64,000 bases of DNA from an uncultured Algibacter sp. Its GTDB lineage: Bacteria > Bacteroidota > Bacteroidia > Flavobacteriales > Flavobacteriaceae. Below are positions 63,246-64,000 of this stretch, in pieces (within the stretch, counting starts at the first letter, position 1; each line of letters begins with the position of its first letter). Both the position numbers and the translations under genes were made by a program. Under the pieces are notes generated by a model, which worked only from the letters and a program-made list of their open reading frames with translations, had not been told where the DNA came from and did no database searches. The DNA lies in NCBI RefSeq assembly GCF_947495925.1, contig NZ_CANMAU010000002.1, positions 496,001 to 560,000 on the forward strand. Direction: 5' to 3'.

Positions 63246-63292
63246 TAAAAGTAATAAAAGTTGGTAAATATTTGAATCATATACGATTCAAA
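63246..63292 (-). promoter_or_regulatory. mreB promoter overlapped by a dyad
   Basis: On the - strand TACTTTTA (complement of 63246-63253) is preceded after 20 bases by TTC in the -33 place (complement of 63274-63276). The inverted repeat TTTGAATC (63271-63278) / GATTCAAA (63285-63292), with six bases between the arms, covers that -33 region, as a repressor operator would. Confidence 0.45.
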
Positions 63293-63384
63293 ATATCCTA
63301 AATATATTATTTCTCTTTTTTTTAAAGTTTTCGTCGATATTTTTTTGTTGAAAAGTATAAACCTTATTGGGGAACATGATTTTT

Positions 63385-63412
63385 TTAAAATGTTAGCTAG
63401 CTAACATTTTAA
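63385..63412. promoter_or_regulatory. perfect 28-bp palindrome
   Basis: TTAAAATGTTAGCT (63385-63398) is followed directly by its exact reverse complement (63399-63412), with no spacer. There is no T-run beyond the arm and no gene ends nearby, so it is not a terminator. It lies 57 bases before the gene at 63469 and covers the -33 position of a candidate promoter (TAGTTTTA, 63428-63435). A dimeric regulator site is the simplest reading. Confidence 0.6.
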
Positions 63413-63468
63413 TTGTTTGTCAGTTAGTAGTTTTATGAAAATATTTCTTATAACTAAAAATAATTGTG

Positions 63469-64000
63469 ATGAAAAAAGGATTACTTAGAAGAAAATTACG
63501 AGGCTTATGCCTTGTACTCCTATTTACAATAGGAGGAATTACACAAGTTATTGCGCAAGATGTAATAATTACAAGTGTAGATCCGGTAGCCAATACGGTT
63601 ATAATTTCAAATCCAGGAGTATCTACAGTTGGTTTATCAGATTATCAACTATGCTTGGGACCAGGTACATATGTTCAAGTAGGATCACTTGCTCCAGTAA
63701 GTGGAAGTATAATGCTCGAAGGTGGAGCAAGTGTTAAATTATCTTATGTCATGGACGAAGACATGGATGGTTTAAGTTTATTTAGCAATTCTAACTTTGG
63801 GTCTAGTTTACCAGCCGATTTGATAGCCTACGTGCAATGGGGTGCCGGAAATCAGGCTAGAGTTGGGCAAGCTGTTGATGCTGGTAGATGGGACAATGCC
63901 GATAATTTTGTTTCAGGTAATACGCCTTATAATACAATGAGTGGTGGATCAGCTGCAAGTTGGAGTGCATGCGATGTAAACGCAGGAGCTATTCAAATCG
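63469..64000 (+). CDS. secreted protein, partial (runs off the window)
   Basis: At least 177 residues are visible from ATG 63469 without a stop. The signal is MKKGLLRRKLRGLCLVLLFT followed by IGGITQVIAQ and cleavage before D. The mature part begins VIITSVDPVANTVIISNPG and has a beta-rich pattern with QLCLGPGTYVQVG, AYVQWGAGNQARVGQAVDAG and RWDNADNFVSGNTPY. The opening resembles lamin-tail-like domains of flavobacterial surface proteins; a C-terminal sorting domain, if any, is beyond the window. A double-arginine start is present but no twin-arginine motif follows. Function unknown. Confidence 0.82.
   Translation, partial: MKKGLLRRKLRGLCLVLLFTIGGITQVIAQDVIITSVDPVANTVIISNPGVSTVGLSDYQLCLGPGTYVQVGSLAPVSGSIMLEGGASVKLSYVMDEDMDGLSLFSNSNFGSSLPADLIAYVQWGAGNQARVGQAVDAGRWDNADNFVSGNTPYNTMSGGSAASWSACDVNAGAIQI

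Noticed and set aside
1-64000. CRISPR arrays, tRNA or rRNA genes, complete insertion sequences, prophage
   Set aside because: No regularly spaced repeats, cloverleaf sequences, transposase or phage proteins were seen on either strand.

Overview
The window is about 64 kb of an AT-rich chromosome from a member of the Bacteroidota, almost certainly a marine-type Flavobacteriaceae. The evidence is gldA, gldB and gldC (gliding motility), promoters of the TTG-N19/21-TAnnTTTG type instead of TTGACA/TATAAT, a DnaG without zinc ligands, DUF3857 transglutaminase-like proteins and a head-GIN lipoprotein. No rRNA, tRNA, CRISPR, complete insertion sequence or prophage was seen. Almost everything is core metabolism and cell biology. 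The unusual material lies in regulatory leaders, fusions and small insertions.

Region 1 (1-27 kb) is a sulfur, methionine and cysteine supercluster on the + strand. After a TPR-like protein comes a SAM-I riboswitch. It heads O-acetylhomoserine sulfhydrylase, a three-part fusion (homoserine acetyltransferase + aspartate kinase + homoserine dehydrogenase) and a second sulfhydrylase. An Rrf2 regulator and a promoter-centred dyad precede the assimilatory sulfate genes: DUF2061 protein, cysH, cysD, cysN, a siroheme sulfite reductase with a C-terminal extension, cobA, a precorrin-2 dehydrogenase and a ferredoxin reductase. A strong terminator closes that unit. cysE and cysM follow, then a split methionine synthase (homocysteine half, ABM protein, inserted four-helix-bundle gene, cobalamin half), a small orphan, a divergent MetF-like protein, an unexplained structured leader and metF. 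Together they reduce sulfate to sulfide, fix it into cysteine or homocysteine, and methylate homocysteine.

Region 2 (25-31.5 kb) holds a PagL-type lipid A deacylase, a VOC protein, a head-GIN lipoprotein, ackA/pta (overflow acetate) and gldA, the last three on the - strand. Region 3 (31.5-47 kb) is the aromatic amino acid operon pheA-aminotransferase-tyrA-DAHP synthase/chorismate mutase. It sits behind a Tyr/Phe-rich leader peptide with an attenuator terminator, which I consider the clearest regulatory discovery of the window. It is followed by rsgA, dtd, two DUF3857 proteins, a MazG-like hydrolase, aroA, queA, rlmN and a polyprenyl synthetase.

Region 4 (47-52 kb) holds an ECF sigma factor, a probable membrane-anchored partner, an outer-membrane barrel protein, and a frameshifted YfcC-family transporter carrying a hexanucleotide microsatellite. 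Region 5 (52-64 kb) holds dnaG, a LuxR-type response regulator whose phospho-acceptor is Glu, nadE, gldB-gldC, a lipoprotein peptide deformylase, and the rod-shape operon mreB-mreC-mreD-mrdA-rodA on the - strand. The window ends inside a secreted protein gene preceded by a perfect 28-bp palindrome.

No wholly new multi-gene system is evident. The best candidates for undescribed biology are the aromatic attenuator, the four-helix-bundle insertion with flanking repeats inside the metH locus, the metF leader RNA, and the structured intergenic element before rlmN. All function calls are from reading the translations; no database search was run.
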